DNA from: an uncultured Prochlorococcus sp.
GTDB lineage: Bacteria; Cyanobacteriota; Cyanobacteriia; PCC-6307; Cyanobiaceae
Reading direction: 5' to 3'
DNA length: 64,000 bases
NCBI GenBank assembly: GCA_902572065.1
Contig: CACGEL010000001.1
Location: 6,219-70,218, forward strand
Shown: one piece after another, positions 24,134 through 33,855 of the stretch
How positions within the stretch are numbered: position 1 is the first letter of the stretch
Layout of the letters: each line of letters starts with the position of its first letter
Translations under genes and position numbers: made by a program
The notes under the pieces: generated by a model
The model's input: only the letters and a program-made list of their open reading frames with translations
Databases searched by the model: none
Told to the model about the DNA's origin: nothing

Positions 24134-24352
24134 TTAAATTTCTAATATTTAATTTTTGGAGGTTCTATGAGTTCTCCTTTTTGGGATTAGAAAAACTTAT
24201 TAAGTAATTTGATTTAATTATTTTTTAAGTATTTATTCGTATAGCAAATGACAAAAAATATGCATAAATACAAATAATTTGATAAAAATTCTATAAATTA
24301 TGCAACCAATTTCAGAAGAGCTTTACAAGAAATTAGTTAGAGCCTCTAAGAA

Positions 24353-24457
24353 ATGAGAAAAATATTTTTTTATTTTTTAGCTCTTGATATTCTTTCAGTA
24401 ATTGGTAGATATAATTCCACTGATAGCTTTTCAAATCACTTAGTTCTATTTGGCTAA
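24353..24457 (+). CDS. 34-aa hypothetical small ORF
   Basis: ATG overlapping the stop of an 18-codon ORF (24300-24356) by ATGA. The 34 aa product has a hydrophobic N-terminus (MRKIFFYFLALDILSVIG) and a polar end. The overlap suggests coupling, but both are so short that chance is possible. Confidence 0.25.
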   Translation: MRKIFFYFLALDILSVIGRYNSTDSFSNHLVLFG

Positions 24458-24478
24458 AAAATTTTACAAAAAATAAAT

Positions 24479-24940
24479 TTGGATAAAAAAATTTCTGAAA
24501 TTATAAATCAATTCAAATTATTGCGTCATCCTGAAGGGGGATGGTTTAGAGAAGTAGTGCGAAGTGAGAGATATGTGACAAGGGAAGATGGCAAAAAAAG
24601 AAATAATATAACAGGTATTTACTATTTGCTGTCTAAGAATGAAATAAGTAGTTGGCACAGAGTTAATTCTGCTGATGAAATATGGATTTATCTTCAAGGC
24701 GCACCTCTTAACTTATGGTGTCTTGATGATGGTAATCATGAGTTAATAAAGATAAAGTTAGATTTCAATAATCCTATTGAAATGATTCCATCTGGATATT
24801 GGCAGGCTGCTAAAAGTAGTGGCCCCTTTACTTTTGCTAGTTGCTGTGTTGGCCCTGGCTTTGATTTTTCGGATTTTGAAATGCTAAGAAATGTAGATCC
24901 TTCTTTAAGACCGACTAAAGCTTTGAAGGAACTTATTTAA
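24479..24940 (+). CDS. DUF985-family cupin
   Basis: A 153 aa cupin. It begins with the family start LLRHPEGGWFREVVRS, then has the metal-binding-type motif SSWHRVNSADEIWIYLQG, then PSGYWQAAKSSGPFTFASC and the terminal VGPGFDFSDFEM. DUF985 proteins are small, single-domain cupins of unsettled function. TTG start, no convincing ATG upstream. Monocistronic. Confidence 0.85.
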   Translation: MDKKISEIINQFKLLRHPEGGWFREVVRSERYVTREDGKKRNNITGIYYLLSKNEISSWHRVNSADEIWIYLQGAPLNLWCLDDGNHELIKIKLDFNNPIEMIPSGYWQAAKSSGPFTFASCCVGPGFDFSDFEMLRNVDPSLRPTKALKELI

Positions 24941-25074
24941 TGAAAATGCAAACTAGTGAAGAGATAGCAATTTATTTTAAAGATTAGTGATTTTTTTTGT
25001 GATGCAAGCTAGTAACCCAATATTATTATTAGTGTAGTCTGCTTTGTATTAGATTCCTTTACTATATTTTTTCC

Positions 25075-26682
25075 ATGTTTAAAATAGAAGATGGCCTGGC
25101 AAATATCTCAATAACTAGGAGTCGCTTACGTGGATTCCAGAAATTAAAGAATTCAAATAAACTTGGTCTTTATAGAGACCTGAAGTCTTTATTGATAAGC
25201 ACAAAAACTAACATCAAGCTCTTTTCAAAACGGGATAAACTTGCTCTTATCCCAAACGTTAACTCGGAATTAATATGCAGACAATACTTAATCTCATACC
25301 TTTTAGATAGCAGATTCCATAATGCATTATTATTTTCTATTGGATCTAATACTGATCTTCTTTATCCACTTCCTCTCTCTTGGATAGATGCTTTAGAGTC
25401 AGCAGGCATTAATGTTCAGAAAAATAGGTCATTATATTTGTTTTATAGATTTTTATTAGTGCGTTATCTGAAGAATATTGCTAGATCTTTAAAACTATTT
25501 TTTAGAATTCCATTTACTTCTTTTAAATATAGAAAAATTTTTTCACGAAGCTTTAATCTTTCATATTTTTATCAAATTTCGAGTTTAAATTTTCCATTTC
25601 CTAACCTTAAACGGAAATCCTACGATATTTTCTCATGGTATTCCTCGTGGCCAAATAGACCTCTTAAAACAAAAGCTTTGGTTCATAATTCCCATACCAA
25701 TTCTATCAAAACATCAGATTTACCAATAAGTTATTTGCCACCGCCTTATGAAATGACTTATTCTTTGTCTGGTTTTTGCAAAATTGTCCTCCTCTTTTTT
25801 AGATTACTTCTCGTCTCTTCTACTAATTTAATAAGAGGCTCTTACTTAGATTCTTTACTCCTATTTGAAGTTCTTAAAGCTTCAATTGTGAATCAACTTC
25901 CAAAAAACTATTTAGCAAATGATTACCTGTTTAATTTTTCTGGAGTATGTTACCGTCCTCTATGGACTTATATCTTAGAGAATAGTGGAGCCTCAGTCTT
26001 TTTATATTTTTATTCATTGTGCGAACAACCTACTCTTCCAGATGGGGTCCCTTCTTCAAAATATGTATTCCAACCACTTACATGGACTAAATATTTAGTC
26101 TGGGATGAACAGCATAAAAATTTAATTATGCCTTTTATTACGACACCTAATCAGATAGATATTGTTGGCCCTATTCCTTATAAAGATAATAATTTGATCT
26201 TAGACCTCCCTTTTAAAACTATCGCAGTCTTTGATATTACACATTTTCGTAAATCTTTATATTTTGGCACTTCTTCACATGCTCAATATCATACTAACCC
26301 AAATTACCTTACTAAATTTCTTGAAGATATATATTCAGTTTTATCAATGAAAAATATCCAAATGGCTCATAAACGAAAGAGAAAAGTAAGCTCAAAACTT
26401 TTTCCTAAAGCTTATCTAAAGTTGATCGACTATTTAGATAATAAAGAAGATTATATAACTATAGACCCTAGTGTCTCTGCTTTCTATTTGGCATTAAAAT
26501 GCAGAGCCTCAATCTCATCCCCCTTCACTTCCACAGGCTTGATAGCGCAATCTTTAGGGATCCCTTCAATTTATTATGACCCCTTTGAGTGGATTCAGAA
26601 GGATGATCCTGCTTCTCATGGAGTGCCAATTATTAGGGGTATAGATGCACTTTCTGAATGGGTACATAATCTATCACTTTGA
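25075..26682 (+). CDS. polysaccharide biosynthesis protein, PFTS-motif type
   Basis: A 535 aa protein of unknown mechanism. The C-terminal third contains CRASISSPFTSTGLIAQ followed by LGIPSIYYDP. This PFTS signature resembles the 'polysaccharide biosynthesis PFTS motif' group and the capsule-export-type GT-B C-terminal domain that binds a nucleotide sugar. The middle holds hydrophobic stretches (about 225-245), perhaps a membrane association. It uses more CTC/CTT leucine codons and C-rich codons than its neighbours, suggesting transfer. The tRNA-proximal position supports an island gene. Function inferred only at pathway level. Confidence 0.6.
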   Translation: MFKIEDGLANISITRSRLRGFQKLKNSNKLGLYRDLKSLLISTKTNIKLFSKRDKLALIPNVNSELICRQYLISYLLDSRFHNALLFSIGSNTDLLYPLPLSWIDALESAGINVQKNRSLYLFYRFLLVRYLKNIARSLKLFFRIPFTSFKYRKIFSRSFNLSYFYQISSLNFPFPNLKRKSYDIFSWYSSWPNRPLKTKALVHNSHTNSIKTSDLPISYLPPPYEMTYSLSGFCKIVLLFFRLLLVSSTNLIRGSYLDSLLLFEVLKASIVNQLPKNYLANDYLFNFSGVCYRPLWTYILENSGASVFLYFYSLCEQPTLPDGVPSSKYVFQPLTWTKYLVWDEQHKNLIMPFITTPNQIDIVGPIPYKDNNLILDLPFKTIAVFDITHFRKSLYFGTSSHAQYHTNPNYLTKFLEDIYSVLSMKNIQMAHKRKRKVSSKLFPKAYLKLIDYLDNKEDYITIDPSVSAFYLALKCRASISSPFTSTGLIAQSLGIPSIYYDPFEWIQKDDPASHGVPIIRGIDALSEWVHNLSL

Positions 26683-26811
26683 TTTTTTCAAGCAGCAAAT
26701 CTTCTATACCTTCCCAGGTTTTATAATTTAGGTTTAAATTGATTCTTCTATACAATCTAGTTATCATCTCGGCAAACTACTGTTAAAACTATTCTTAATA
26801 GTATCTAAATA

Positions 26812-27765
26812 TTAATAAATACTCTTTCTTCTTGGTCTAATAATTCCCTTTGCATTTCCTGTGATTGGCGTCTCCATATAGCTCTTAAATGCATCAAGGT
26901 TTGATCTAGTAGCATTTTCTTCAAAAAAGCATCCTACTTTCCACATCTCACATTCATTCCATGATCCAGCAAAATGTAGAAAATAATTGAGATATAAGGA
27001 AGATTCTATACACTCCCTAATTAAGCGCTTATCATCTAAGTTCTTAAATAGGAATGGATAGTAGATTGCAATTTCATATATCCATAGTGCTTGAAATTTA
27101 TATGGCAACCATTCCACAAGATTTGTTGACTGGATTTCATGATTAATATGAGGCTCTTCACCCCCATCAGTAATTGTTTGAATTTTTGAATCATACTTAA
27201 TGAACCATGAGTATAATAAATCGGCATGGTTATTTACATTAAAAACAAATAGACCGGTACAAGCATAGTCTTTATGTTCTGGTAATGAGTGAAATCTAAA
27301 TATTTCTTCTGGGCTCATAAATAATGCAGAATCTAGTTCATATCTTGAATCTAGATGCGTATGTCTCAGAAAGGCTAGTCTTCGGAGATTATATTCTCTA
27401 TCATTAGGTAAATTATTAATTTGCGATACTAGTCTGAATTTTTTTGTATTGTATCCATCAAATATATTTGGAGCTAATGGACTTATGAGAATATCAGTAT
27501 CTAGATAGCATATATTCAATACATCTAAACCACTAGATTGAATTTTTTTGCCTACAAGTAGTTTTTGCCATTGAGTTTTCTTCAAGAATGGATCATCAGT
27601 AGAGCTATCTGCTTTGTCGAATACAACCAGTCCTAGATCATGTGCTTTGCAGTAATTAACCCAACCTGGCATTGCATTCTTTTCCCAACTCGAAAGGTAT
27701 TTTGGGCCGATAGCTATCGTGGTTAATATGTTTTTACTCTTTCCTGGCTTAAGGTAGACCTTCAT
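26812..27765 (-). CDS. putative glycosyltransferase (DXD-type)
   Basis: A 317 aa soluble protein with an N-terminal nucleotide-sugar fold. IAIGPKYLSSWEKNAMPGW, then LNICYLDTDILISPLAPNI supplies a DTD metal-binding motif. A further conserved-looking block is ACTGLFVFN and the later LHFAGSWNECEMWK. The layout recalls GT8-like or capsule transferases. Next to the tRNA pair and facing the PFTS gene. Donor and acceptor unknown. Confidence 0.6.
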   Translation of the reverse strand: MKVYLKPGKSKNILTTIAIGPKYLSSWEKNAMPGWVNYCKAHDLGLVVFDKADSSTDDPFLKKTQWQKLLVGKKIQSSGLDVLNICYLDTDILISPLAPNIFDGYNTKKFRLVSQINNLPNDREYNLRRLAFLRHTHLDSRYELDSALFMSPEEIFRFHSLPEHKDYACTGLFVFNVNNHADLLYSWFIKYDSKIQTITDGGEEPHINHEIQSTNLVEWLPYKFQALWIYEIAIYYPFLFKNLDDKRLIRECIESSLYLNYFLHFAGSWNECEMWKVGCFFEENATRSNLDAFKSYMETPITGNAKGIIRPRRKSIY

Positions 27766-27831
27766 CCCGAATGAAATCCTTGAGTTGAATAATTGACTTT
27801 GATAGTGATAATCTCAATGGTCCCGAACGAG

Positions 27832-27904
<73 letters not shown>

Positions 27905-27913
27905 ATATTAAAG

Positions 27914-27995
27914 TGGGCCGGGTTGGATTTGAACCAACGTAGGCAGAGCCAGCGGATTTACAGTCCGCCCCCTTTAACCACTCGGGCACCGACCC
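27914..27995 (-). tRNA. tRNA-Tyr (anticodon GUA)
   Basis: An 82-nt class II tRNA with a long variable arm. Acceptor GGGTCGG / CCGGCCC, anticodon stem GCGGA/TCCGC with anticodon GTA, T-arm GGTTCAAATCC and discriminator A. It lies 9 bp upstream of tRNA-Thr on the same strand, so they are probably co-transcribed. Confidence 0.95.
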
Positions 27996-28096
27996 CCACT
28001 ATTTGAACTTATCAGTTAATGGTCACTTTGTGTGAAAATGTTTTGGTTTTTTTGTTTCTTTCTAGATAGCATTTAAAAGAAAAGACTTAATTGCTG

Positions 28097-28528
28097 ATGA
28101 ATATTTTATTGATAAATGGTCCTAACCTTAATCTTTTGGGGACAAGGGAACCAGAAATATATGGAAATAAAACCTTGATTGATATTGAAAAAGACTTAAC
28201 CAAATTCGCGCAAGAAAAAAGTATAAATCTTGAATGCTTTCAGAGTAATCATGAGGGTGAAATAATTGATAAAATCCAAGACTCGATTAAAAGTATTCAA
28301 GGCATACTCATAAATGCTGGAGCTTTCACTCATACATCAATTTCCATAAGGGATGCCTTAATAGCCTCAAAAATTCCATTTGTAGAACTACATATCTCAA
28401 ATATCTTTAGCAGAGAAGAATTTCGTAAAGAATCTTTTCTTACTGACAAAGCAGTAGGAATAATAAGTGGATTTGGTATTAAGAGTTATTTTCTTGCTCT
28501 TGAAGGAATAATTGAGTTTTTGAATTAA
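28097..28528 (+). CDS. aroQ: type II 3-dehydroquinate dehydratase
   Basis: A 143 aa enzyme converting 3-dehydroquinate to 3-dehydroshikimate in the shikimate pathway. Diagnostic N-terminus [17 protein letters not shown] (with the lid arginine and tyrosine), [11 protein letters not shown] and the histidine/serine motif [15 protein letters not shown]. Start set at ATG 28097; the TTG two codons upstream only adds two residues. First gene of a long plus-strand run. Confidence 0.95.
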   Translation: MNILLINGPNLNLLGTREPEIYGNKTLIDIEKDLTKFAQEKSINLECFQSNHEGEIIDKIQDSIKSIQGILINAGAFTHTSISIRDALIASKIPFVELHISNIFSREEFRKESFLTDKAVGIISGFGIKSYFLALEGIIEFLN

Positions 28529-28544
28529 TAATAATTATTTGTAA

Positions 28545-29153
28545 ATGCCAGTTGATTTTAAAAGGCCTTCTTTCCATATTAAACATTTATCCTCATTAAC
28601 ATCTGATGAGTGGATAAAGCTTGCATTGTCGAATCCAATAGAGATTCTTATTGATCATGCTCATTGTGAAAAAAAAGCTGCAGGAGTTGCTATACAATTA
28701 ATGTTTAGGTATCCAGCTGAACCGGATCTGGCAGAAGTTTTAAGTCCAATAGCTAGGGAAGAGTTAGAGCATTTTGAGAAAATACTTAATTTCTTAAAAG
28801 ATATTGGACATTCGCTTAAAGCTTTAAAGCCTCCCCCATATGGAGCTGAATTGTCCAAGAGTATAAGAAAGGATGAACCTAATAGGATGTTAGATAGTTT
28901 CTTAATAGCAGGGCTTATAGAAGCGAGAAGTCATGAAAGATTAAGTTTACTTGCATTGAACTCAGAAGAGGAATCTTTCAAGCTTCTTTATCAGTCTTTA
29001 ATTGAAAGTGAAGCAAGGCATTTTGGCATTTATTGGAAATTAGCTCAGAATAAATACTCGAATGATGATACCTTCAAAAGGTTAGAGGAATTATCTAAAA
29101 TCGAGTCGAAAATTCTATCTCAGACTTTTTCTATTCCAAGGGTTCATAGTTAA
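28545..29153 (+). CDS. miaE: tRNA-(ms2io6A37)-hydroxylase MiaE
   Basis: A 202 aa diiron ferritin-like hydroxylase that hydroxylates the isopentenyl group of ms2i6A at position 37 in tRNA. Helices carry the carboxylate/histidine ligands: IDHAHCEKKAAG, REELEHFEKIL, GLIEARSHERL and SEARHFGIYW. Length and ligand pattern match MiaE. Lies 16 bp after aroQ. Confidence 0.92.
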   Translation: MPVDFKRPSFHIKHLSSLTSDEWIKLALSNPIEILIDHAHCEKKAAGVAIQLMFRYPAEPDLAEVLSPIAREELEHFEKILNFLKDIGHSLKALKPPPYGAELSKSIRKDEPNRMLDSFLIAGLIEARSHERLSLLALNSEEESFKLLYQSLIESEARHFGIYWKLAQNKYSNDDTFKRLEELSKIESKILSQTFSIPRVHS

Positions 29154-29173
29154 ATAAATATTCAAATTAAATT

Positions 29174-29935
29174 ATGGGCATTAAAAAGATTCTGAAAAGA
29201 TTATTTCATTTTCAAAGTGATTTAGCATCCTTAACAATTGTTGGGGTCGGTCCTGGAGATCCTTCTCTTTTAACTATCTCTGCAATAAATGCAATTAAAA
29301 AGGCAGAAGTTATAGTTTTTCCAATTTCAAGTGATGATAAGAAGAGTTTAGCAGCAGAAATAGTTAAAAACTATATCAAATTCAAGAAACAAATCCCCAT
29401 TATTTTTCCTATGGCGAGGAAAGAATTTGATCCAGATGAAATTTGGTCTGATGCTGCAGATATTATTGTTAAATCTATAAAAAATAACGATTCAGTTGCT
29501 TTACTTTGCCTCGGCGATACTTCACTTTTTGCAAGCTCATCGAATATTTTGAGAATAATTAAAAATAATTATCCCCAAATAATTACAAAAACAATACCTG
29601 GGATATCATCTATTTCAGCAGCAGCAGCATTAAGCAATTTTAATTTGGCTAAAAAAGGCGAGACCTTAATTATCAAAGAATGTCCTTCCAATAAACAAGA
29701 ATTAGTTGACTTAATAGGTATTAATAGAAAAAATAAAACTGTCTTGGTCTTTATGAAAGTTGGTAAGAGATGGGAGTGGGTTAAAGATTTATTAAAAAAA
29801 GAAGATATTATTAGTAAATCAGTGATTGCTTTAAATGTTGGAATGCCTGAACAAATTGTGCAAGATGTTTCTAAATTTGAGCTAAATAAAGTGCCTTACT
29901 TCTCTTTACTACTAATTAGATTTGATTATGAATAA
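29174..29935 (+). CDS. cobI: precorrin-2 C20-methyltransferase
   Basis: A 253 aa SAM-dependent tetrapyrrole methylase of corrin (pseudo-B12) synthesis. IVGVGPGDPSLLT is the N-terminal signature, CLGDTSLFASSSN follows in the middle, and the SAM-contact region GISSISAAAALSNFNL. The family includes CobI and CbiL, which cannot be told apart by these motifs. The start is ATG. The final 8 bp overlap the next gene. Confidence 0.9.
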   Translation: MGIKKILKRLFHFQSDLASLTIVGVGPGDPSLLTISAINAIKKAEVIVFPISSDDKKSLAAEIVKNYIKFKKQIPIIFPMARKEFDPDEIWSDAADIIVKSIKNNDSVALLCLGDTSLFASSSNILRIIKNNYPQIITKTIPGISSISAAAALSNFNLAKKGETLIIKECPSNKQELVDLIGINRKNKTVLVFMKVGKRWEWVKDLLKKEDIISKSVIALNVGMPEQIVQDVSKFELNKVPYFSLLLIRFDYE

Positions 29936-30416
29936 AAGAGATTTTTCTTCTTCAGAAAAAAAATTTACTTGGCCTTTAAGTAAAAAACTACTTTTTTTAA
30001 TCCTTGATGATAAGGTTAGTGATATTTTTGTTTCCGAATTGATTTGGGAAAGACTCTTTTATCTTAAAGAAACCTCCTCTAAAGATTGGACTTTTAGCGA
30101 ATATACCCCTATCTATTGGTCAGAAAAATATCATAAGGCTCCTAAAATAATCTCAGAGAGAGATGCCTCGATTCATCTTACACGTTCAATACCTAAGGAT
30201 CATAAACAAGGTTTAAAAAAAATTCTTGGTTTTAAAGGTTATAAGATTAATGAACTATATCCAAGGAGAACTAGAAGAGCAACAGCTGTTAATTGGTTGA
30301 TTTTTTGGGGAGTAGAATCTAAATCTATGCTTAAGGATAATGATAAGTTACCAACTCATTCTTCTCCACCTTTAAATCCAATTCATGGACATAATGGAGA
30401 TCCTGAAATCAAATAA
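29928..30416 (+). CDS. DUF1823-family protein
   Basis: A 162 aa conserved cyanobacterial protein with the signature IHLTRSIPKDHKQGLKKILG followed by FKGYKINELYPRRTRRATAV. Start set at the second Met (29928); the ORF extends 2 codons upstream, and either reading overlaps the cobI stop, suggesting translational coupling. Basic, soluble, conserved position before der. No known function. Confidence 0.8.
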   Translation: MNKRDFSSSEKKFTWPLSKKLLFLILDDKVSDIFVSELIWERLFYLKETSSKDWTFSEYTPIYWSEKYHKAPKIISERDASIHLTRSIPKDHKQGLKKILGFKGYKINELYPRRTRRATAVNWLIFWGVESKSMLKDNDKLPTHSSPPLNPIHGHNGDPEIK

Positions 30417-30487
30417 ATACTTTTGTTTAAAGTAAAAGATCGTATTGAAGGTATAGTTGTATTATATCTAATTTCTCAGAGGGATAA

Positions 30488-31864
30488 TTGACTCTTCCAT
30501 CAATAGCAATAATCGGAAGGCCTAATGTTGGTAAGTCTACTTTGGTTAATAGGTTATGCCAAAGTAATGATGCAATTGTATTTGATAAACCTGGAGTTAC
30601 TAGAGATAGAACTTATCAAAATGCTTCTTGGGGTGGAAGGGAATTTCAAATTGTTGATACGGGAGGACTAGTTTTTGAAGATAATAGCGAATTTCTTCCT
30701 GAGATTCGTACTCAAGTTTTTTTGGCATTAGAAGAGGCGTCCGTTGCTTTATTTGTTGTTGATGGGAATCAAGGGGTAACTGACGGAGATTTATCAATAG
30801 CAAAATGGCTAAGAAATTCCTCTTGTAAAACAATTGTTGTAGTAAATAAATGTGAATCAACCTCCCTAGGGATTTCTTTGGCTGCTGAATTCTGGAAATT
30901 GGGCCTAGGTGAACCTTATCCTGTCTCTGCTATTCATGGATCTGGAACGGGAGATCTTTTAGACCTTGTTATTAATGGACTACCTGAAGATTTAAATCTT
31001 GAAGATCAAGAAGATAAAATAATGATGTCTATTATAGGAAGACCAAATGTTGGTAAATCAAGTTTGCTAAATGCTATCTGTGGAGAAAAAAGAGCAATAG
31101 TTAGTGATATAAGTGGAACAACAACTGATTCAATAGATACTCTTATCAAGAAAGATTCCCATTTATGGAAAATAGTTGATACCGCTGGAATAAGAAGAAA
31201 GAAAAATGTAAAATATGGAACTGAGTTTTTTGGAATTAATAGAGCTTTTAAATCTATTGATAGAAGTGATGTTTGCGTCTTGGTTATAGATGCTGTGGAT
31301 GGTGTTACTGATCAAGATCAAAAATTGGCAGGGCGAATTGAAGAACAAGGTAGAGCGTGTGTAATTGTTGTGAACAAATGGGATCTTGTAGAAAAAAATA
31401 ATTACACAATCTATCAATCAGAAAAAGAGTTAAGATCAAAATTATATTTTTTGCATTGGTCAAAAATGATTTTTATATCAGCTTTGACTGGTCAAAGAGT
31501 TGAAAACATTTTTGAACATGCTCTTAGTGCTGTAACCCAACATAGAATGAGAGTTACAACATCAGTTGTTAATGAAGTTCTCAAGGAGGCTCTTGGATGG
31601 AAAAGCCCACCCACCAAGAGAAGTGGAAAACAAGGGAGACTTTACTATGGTACTCAAGTGAAAAACCAGCCTCCAACTTTTACTCTTTTTGTAAATGACC
31701 CCAAATTATTTGGAATAACATATAGAAGATATATTGAAAAACAAATTAGATTAAATCTTGGGTTTGAAGGTTCTCCAATAATTTTACTTTGGAGAGGGAA
31801 GCAGCAAAGAGACCTAGAAAAGGAGACATCAAAAAATAATATTCATGTTATTCAAAAAGATTAA
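30488..31864 (+). CDS. der: ribosome-assembly GTPase Der (EngA)
   Basis: A 458 aa double-GTPase required for 50S maturation. Two complete G domains are visible: [12 protein letters not shown] with DTGG and NKCE near the start, then [16 protein letters not shown] and NKWD in the second half. A KH-like C-terminal domain follows (about 350-458). TTG start just after a GAGGG stretch. Its stop shares one base with the ecfT start (TAATG). Confidence 0.97.
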   Translation: MTLPSIAIIGRPNVGKSTLVNRLCQSNDAIVFDKPGVTRDRTYQNASWGGREFQIVDTGGLVFEDNSEFLPEIRTQVFLALEEASVALFVVDGNQGVTDGDLSIAKWLRNSSCKTIVVVNKCESTSLGISLAAEFWKLGLGEPYPVSAIHGSGTGDLLDLVINGLPEDLNLEDQEDKIMMSIIGRPNVGKSSLLNAICGEKRAIVSDISGTTTDSIDTLIKKDSHLWKIVDTAGIRRKKNVKYGTEFFGINRAFKSIDRSDVCVLVIDAVDGVTDQDQKLAGRIEEQGRACVIVVNKWDLVEKNNYTIYQSEKELRSKLYFLHWSKMIFISALTGQRVENIFEHALSAVTQHRMRVTTSVVNEVLKEALGWKSPPTKRSGKQGRLYYGTQVKNQPPTFTLFVNDPKLFGITYRRYIEKQIRLNLGFEGSPIILLWRGKQQRDLEKETSKNNIHVIQKD

Positions 31865-32778
31865 TGAATATTCTTACTAAATTTTCTATTGGACAATATG
31901 TTGATGGTAATAGAAGTTGGTTAAGAATTGTAGACACTAGATTAAAGTTAATAACGTTATTGATTTTTCTAATCACTCCTGTCTGGGCAGGTCCAATATG
32001 GAGATTAAGTTTAGTTGTTTTTTTGATAGTACTTACTTTTATAAGTTTTTTGCCTTCCAGAGTATGGTGGCGCTCACTACTCTTTCTTTTGGGATTGTCA
32101 TTACTAATTGGATTTCTATCATTAATAGCTTCTTCTGATATTCAATCTTTTGATAGCCCTTTAAGAGATCCCAATGAATTGAATTTGATTTTAGAAAGCC
32201 AGGAACAATGGAATATTTTAGAAATTCCATTAAAGAAAATAGGGTTTATAAATCTTGGGCCCTATAATATATCAAGAAAAGCTTTTGAATTAGGAATAAA
32301 AACTTCAACTTTAATTTTTACTGTGATTCACAGTGTGAATTTGATGCTCTTAACAACATTACAAGAGGATATTGTCTGGGCATTAAGTTGGTTTATGAAT
32401 CCTTTGAGAAAAGTTGGATTACCTATCGATAAATGGCTTTTTCAATTACTATTAGCTTTGCGCTTTATTCCTTTAGTTCAGGAGGAATTCCAAAATATAC
32501 TTAAATCAGTATCAGTAAGATCAATAAATCTTAGAAATTTAGGGTTTAAGAAATCTATTAATGTTTTTTTAACTATGTTTGAAAGACTATTTTTAAATAT
32601 ATTCTTAAGAATCGATCAAGGCGCTGATTCATTACTTTCTAAAAAAAATATTATTATAAAAACTGATAGATTAAAAACATTTGATAACAAAAATTATCTA
32701 ACTATTATTTTTAATTCATTATCGATATGTTTTATTTGCATAGCAATTTTTCTTAGAAAACAGTATGGTGCATTATAA
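31864..32778 (+). CDS. energy-coupling-factor transporter T component (CbiQ/EcfT family)
   Basis: A 304 aa membrane protein with about five TM helices and the EcfT coupling region including ALSWFMNPLRKVGLP and LRFIPLVQEEFQNI (the A-R-G/R-S-type cytoplasmic helix contacting the ATPases, here VRSINLRN). It would couple ATP hydrolysis to a vitamin or metal S component. Neither the ATPases nor an S protein lie in the window, so partners are elsewhere. One-base overlap with der. Confidence 0.85.
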   Translation: MNILTKFSIGQYVDGNRSWLRIVDTRLKLITLLIFLITPVWAGPIWRLSLVVFLIVLTFISFLPSRVWWRSLLFLLGLSLLIGFLSLIASSDIQSFDSPLRDPNELNLILESQEQWNILEIPLKKIGFINLGPYNISRKAFELGIKTSTLIFTVIHSVNLMLLTTLQEDIVWALSWFMNPLRKVGLPIDKWLFQLLLALRFIPLVQEEFQNILKSVSVRSINLRNLGFKKSINVFLTMFERLFLNIFLRIDQGADSLLSKKNIIIKTDRLKTFDNKNYLTIIFNSLSICFICIAIFLRKQYGAL

Positions 32779-32796
32779 ACAACATATTATTTAAGT

Positions 32797-33063
32797 TTGA
32801 GTTCAGAGCGTTATTTAAATCATCCAACATTTGGAATGTTATATCAAGTTTCTCCAGGAAATGAGGGGAAGGATATTTATGCTACTTTGTATGCACAAAA
32901 AATGTTTTTTTTAGTTGAAATTAAACAACGAGAAGTCTTTTTTGAAGTTATACCATATTTAGATGCTCGAAATCAGTCTGAATTAAACTTGCAAAAAGCC
33001 AGGCGACAATCTTCAGAAGATTTTCCAAAATGGGAGAATTTATTTAGACAAACTTTTTTATAA
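32797..33063 (+). CDS. pipX: PII-interacting transcription co-regulator PipX
   Basis: An 88 aa protein with the PipX Tudor-like fold: LNHPTFGMLYQVSPGNEG, then ATLYAQKMFFLV, and the helical C-terminus LQKARRQSSEDFPKW. PipX swaps between NtcA and PII according to nitrogen status. TTG start. pipY follows 3 bp later, the conserved cyanobacterial order. Confidence 0.97.
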   Translation: MSSERYLNHPTFGMLYQVSPGNEGKDIYATLYAQKMFFLVEIKQREVFFEVIPYLDARNQSELNLQKARRQSSEDFPKWENLFRQTFL

Positions 33064-33066
33064 AAT

Positions 33067-33705
33067 TTGGAAATTTCAAATTATCTTCGAATAAAAAAGA
33101 AATTACCATTGAATGTAAATTTACTTGCTGTGAGTAAGGGCTTTAGTAGTCAAGAAATCAAAAGTATCAATAATGAAGGCCAAAACGACTTTGGTGAAAG
33201 TAGATTTCAAGAAGCTAGTGATAAGCAAGATTTATTAAAAGATTGTAAAAAAATAAAATGGCACTTTATTGGAAGACTTCAGAGCAACAAGATACGAAAA
33301 ATAATTCAAAATTTTGAATATATACATTCTGTAGACTCATATGAAAAGTTATTAAAGATTTCTAATGTTTCATTTGAAGAACATAAAAATCCATTAATAA
33401 TGTTGCAAGTCAAATTAAGTGATGATCCTGGTAAAGGAGGGTTTAATCCCCAATTATTGATAGAAAAATGGGATCAGATTAAGTTATTAAAAAATATTAA
33501 TGTTAAAGGCCTAATGACTATCAATCCAAAAGGTTTGAGTTCAAAAGAAAATATAAAACTATTTAAAAAATGCCGCAACCTAGCAGATTCACTCAATCTT
33601 CATGATTGTTCAATGGGAATGTCAGGGGACTGGGAGGAAGCGATTGAGGCGGGTTCTACTTGGTTAAGATTAGGATCCATAATCTTTAGGAATAGATCAT
33701 ATTAA
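33067..33705 (+). CDS. pipY: PLP homeostasis protein PipY (YggS/PROSC family)
   Basis: A 212 aa pyridoxal-phosphate-binding barrel protein. NLLAVSKGFSSQEI holds the PLP lysine, FGESRFQEA and WHFIGRLQSNKIRKII are conserved, and MGMSGDWEEAIEAGSTWLRLG is the phosphate-binding C-terminal part. It buffers free PLP; it has no known enzymatic activity. Coupled to pipX. Confidence 0.95.
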   Translation: MEISNYLRIKKKLPLNVNLLAVSKGFSSQEIKSINNEGQNDFGESRFQEASDKQDLLKDCKKIKWHFIGRLQSNKIRKIIQNFEYIHSVDSYEKLLKISNVSFEEHKNPLIMLQVKLSDDPGKGGFNPQLLIEKWDQIKLLKNINVKGLMTINPKGLSSKENIKLFKKCRNLADSLNLHDCSMGMSGDWEEAIEAGSTWLRLGSIIFRNRSY

Positions 33706-33855
33706 TCATTAATATTTTATGAAAATCTTGTTTTTAAACTTGCAGTTAACTATAACTAACGTTATTTAAGTATAGGTAGTTTATTCATTCATAAGAGGTG
33801 GATGTATTACTTAAGGTTCTTTGCCTTAGTTATCAATTTCAAGAGGACTTAAAAG

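Noticed and set aside
24300..24356. 18-codon ORF (MQPISEELYKKLVRASKK)
   Set aside because: Too short to support alone, although its stop overlaps the next small ORF start.
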